A stretch of 64,000 nucleotides of DNA, taken from Niebla homalea. Its lineage: Eukaryota > Ascomycota > Lecanoromycetes > Lecanorales > Ramalinaceae. The stretch covers positions 372,001 to 436,000 of the forward strand of contig JAHGAU010000016.1 in the NCBI GenBank assembly GCA_019925105.1, written 5' to 3'. The position numbers and the translations under genes were made by a program. The notes under the pieces are model-generated. The model did not search any database and had not been told where the DNA came from. It saw only the letters and a list, made by a program, of their open reading frames with translations. Below are positions 61,643-64,000 of this stretch, one piece after another. Numbering within the stretch: position 1 is the first letter of the stretch; every line of letters starts with the position of its first letter.

Positions 61643-64000
61643 TTGGATGTCCGAGAAGCAGGAAACGCCCAAGACTTCACGGTGTCTAGAATTGCAAGTG
61701 GTTGGTGTGAAGGAGCTGGCATCGAATGCAAAAGCGAATCCAAGTCGCACACTAGTATCAGTGATACCTTATTCATCCGTTTACATCCTCTCGAGGGTAG
61801 ACTAGTTTGACTAGGTAGTCGCAAAGAGCGGCTACTGCGGGGGCGGCTACATATCGATAGACAAGCCTCAAAGCTACTCCAAAAGGAAGCTTCGAAACGT
61901 CTGACCCCGTACATCAATTGTCTCTATAACCTTCTGGGGCCGGATTTGTTTTATTAGATGATACCTACTTGTATAGCCGTTGTGCTCTGTGAAATATGAA
62001 ACCAGTGCGGCTTAGGCTGTCACACGGGACGATAAAACATTGCTGTCAAGTCTAGATCGCAGTTGTGGTCTTGTGGAAATCTAGAGGCTGGCTAGGCGCT
62101 CCAGGCAAAATGTCATCCAACGGAATGGGTCTCTAGATCCATGTTGCATGTGCATACCGAACTCATACGAAAACGATTTTGCCTCGACGCAATTTGATCT
62201 AATCCTTGCACTCACGTCTCCGGATCCAGATTACGGAATAGGAAGAAATCAATGCATGACAGATAGAAGCTCGCTGGCGTTTCCAGGATGATGAATACGA
62301 AGTACTCTTGCAAAAGCCACGTTCTTGAATATAAATGGCGCATTGAGGGTTACCAACATTCTGGGAGAGGGATGAGATTGGGAGCTGACCGCATGCCGAT
62401 AGAAGCCTTATTGCTCTTGGGTCACATTTGTCTCTTGTCATGCAAAGTTTGCTACGATCAGCGCAACATGAAATACACTTGTTGAAGTCCACAAGATTAC
62501 GCACGGAGTCATATTGACAAGCTTAAATGGAACGCCTCGGAAATGAGAGGTCCAGTACTGTCCTAGCTTTTGACTCGGTTCGGATAATTAATGTGGCACG
62601 GTGCATGCGTGGCTTCAAGTCTGCCTTCCGGTAGGCGCAAGACACATCTCCGAAAGCGGCAGGATGATGTACGTAGGTACCAAAAAATGGACATGATATG
62701 CCGGTGACTTGGGGAAGACGAAGCCACGCCTTGAGGTACCCGCTCTGGCCTCGAATTCGGACCTTGTTGTCGTGACTGTACGGATCGTGGCACCAAAAGT
62801 GCTGGAGTACGTCGAATTATCGTTGTTTATTCTGAGCTGTAATTCAAGGGTATCAAGTAAAATACAACAAGCTCCGGGCCCCACTCCCTGGCGGACGAAC
62901 CTCGAAGCGCCGCTTAAGCTAGGTAGGTACCATACTCCAGCGGCTACAGGGACCTTCTTAGGGAGCACTCCCTGGGGGCCTGAATATAATACCGTAATTC
63001 CGGATTTTAGCGTACTCCAGGACTTTTAGTGCCGCAATCCGTAACCACTTCTTTTTGTTTGGGCCAGGTCAAAGTCTGTAAATGTTCTGTTGGTGATGGA
63101 CGGCCAAATGATCCAATGCGGCAGCCAAAAACACCTATACTTTCAAGAGCCAATGCTACTTGTGACTGGCTGCAACAAGTTAGAAGGATCCGCCATTTGC
63201 CTTCATTCAAGGCGGAGATGAGCGTCGGATCTTTCAACACTTCACCTTTGCATGGGTGCATGGGGCAAAGTGAACAAGGCCATTCTCATTTAAGCACTAC
63301 TCCAAAGGAGCATAATAATCATGCAGGCCGTCGACCTCGCCACCATCGCTTCGATTGCTGAAGTGAAGCCAGAAGAGTGAAGAGTGAAGACTGACTTGCC
63401 ATGTCACACTTGAAGCTAGACTCATTGACCTTGGTTCTGGGTACTGGGTGTTGTGACTTGCCCTCCACAGCAGACATGGTATAATGCCTGGATCTTTGAA
63501 GCAGAACAACTCCTTTTCGGCGGTGTAAGCCGTGGGAATCAATTGAAGATCCTGCTGGCTTGCACCACGTACATATTCACTTGGCCGGAATCTGACCCGG
63601 TGAACATCGTATGCATTCCAGCCAGGCGGCTAATACAGCCACGAGAAGCATCAGAGGCGTCAAGCAAGGAAAAGCCGAAACAAAGAGCAGGTGCAAGGCT
63701 TTGACTTCACCGTAAGCCGACGGAGGGCGCCTGCGGAAGGGGCGTCCATGTCATCATGATGGAGCAATCACAAGGGTTTCAAGACAATTCACACAGAGTG
63801 GAGTGTAGGTTGATGATGCAAAATGAGGACAGTCGAGCCTAATAAGATTTTGCCGTGGCTGCACGGTCCAGCCAGGATGAGACTGTGAATTTGGAAAGTG
63901 GAAAGGCCCAAATGAAAGCGAACATGCCACCTAATCATAAGCGAGAATCCACAGTGAGGGAAGGGAGCAGTAGTGTTGGCGGGTAGTACAGGTTATATAA
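61643..64000. other. 2.4 kb without a recognisable gene
   Basis: The left end is the NAD kinase promoter. Frames up to 117 codons occur on both strands but show no family motif, targeting signal or plausible splice joins. GTAGGTA motifs lie at 62673 and 62923. A TATA-like TTATATAA ends the window, possibly the promoter of a gene beyond it. I see no tRNA, repeat array or transposon remnant. Confidence 0.4.

Noticed and set aside
62551..62610. Possible tRNA (a stretch with a TTCGGATAA-like loop)
   Set aside because: No matching acceptor stem or anticodon arm could be folded around it.
63453..63704. 83-codon plus-strand frame near the window end
   Set aside because: Its composition is ordinary for random frames, with no motif or targeting signal.
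1..64000. CRISPR arrays, bacterial operons, prophage or transposons
   Set aside because: The introns, gene families and strand mixing are fungal nuclear. No spaced direct-repeat array, transposase, reverse transcriptase or terminal repeats were seen.

Overview
The window is nuclear DNA of a filamentous ascomycete (Pezizomycotina). Coding regions are interrupted by many short introns (mostly about 44-90 nt, GT-AG, CTRAC-like branch sites). Genes lie close together on both strands in no operon-like order. The gene set is fungal: a U1-70K with a glycine-rich tail, the 14 kDa fungal complex I subunit, Shg1, Alb1, Nup192 and an LDB19-type arrestin. No rRNA, convincing tRNA, CRISPR array or transposon was seen.

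Layout. 1-9.4 kb: the 3' part of a low-complexity protein, triosephosphate isomerase, mitochondrial ribosomal protein mL43, U1-70K, ribosome-assembly factor Mrt4, a Ser-rich two-TM membrane protein and an F-box-like protein. 9.4-39.4 kb: cullin-4, Nup192, the ATM-type kinase Tel1 (2,946 residues, 7 exons), mitochondrial DNA polymerase gamma, a RING protein resembling SUMO-targeted ubiquitin ligases, a CofD/YvcK-family protein, an N-glycosylated membrane protein of unknown function, and a candidate Mei4/Rec24-type meiotic break protein. 39.5-49.6 kb: a mitochondrial PPR/ATP13-like protein, a 2-oxoglutarate oxygenase, phosphopantothenoylcysteine decarboxylase, an ACMSD-like amidohydrolase, an alpha-arrestin with two PPxY motifs, a multi-TM protein and the GPI-anchor de-N-acetylase. 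49.8-61.6 kb: the complex I 14 kDa subunit, COMPASS Shg1, a membrane-anchored ubiquitin protease, TRAPP Trs31, MFAP1, Alb1 and NAD kinase. 61.6-64 kb: no recognisable gene.

Most genes are housekeeping genes and I saw no secondary-metabolite cluster. The most unusual stretch is the run of genome-maintenance genes at 9.4-39.4 kb. It includes a rare GC-AG intron inside the Tel1 TAN motif, a perfect palindrome with two MCB-like cores in the shared nup192/tel1 promoter, and the Mei4-like gene. Gene models were built by hand: splice sites were chosen so that reading frames close (total lengths divisible by three) and conserved motifs join. Family names rest on motif recognition, not on a database search.
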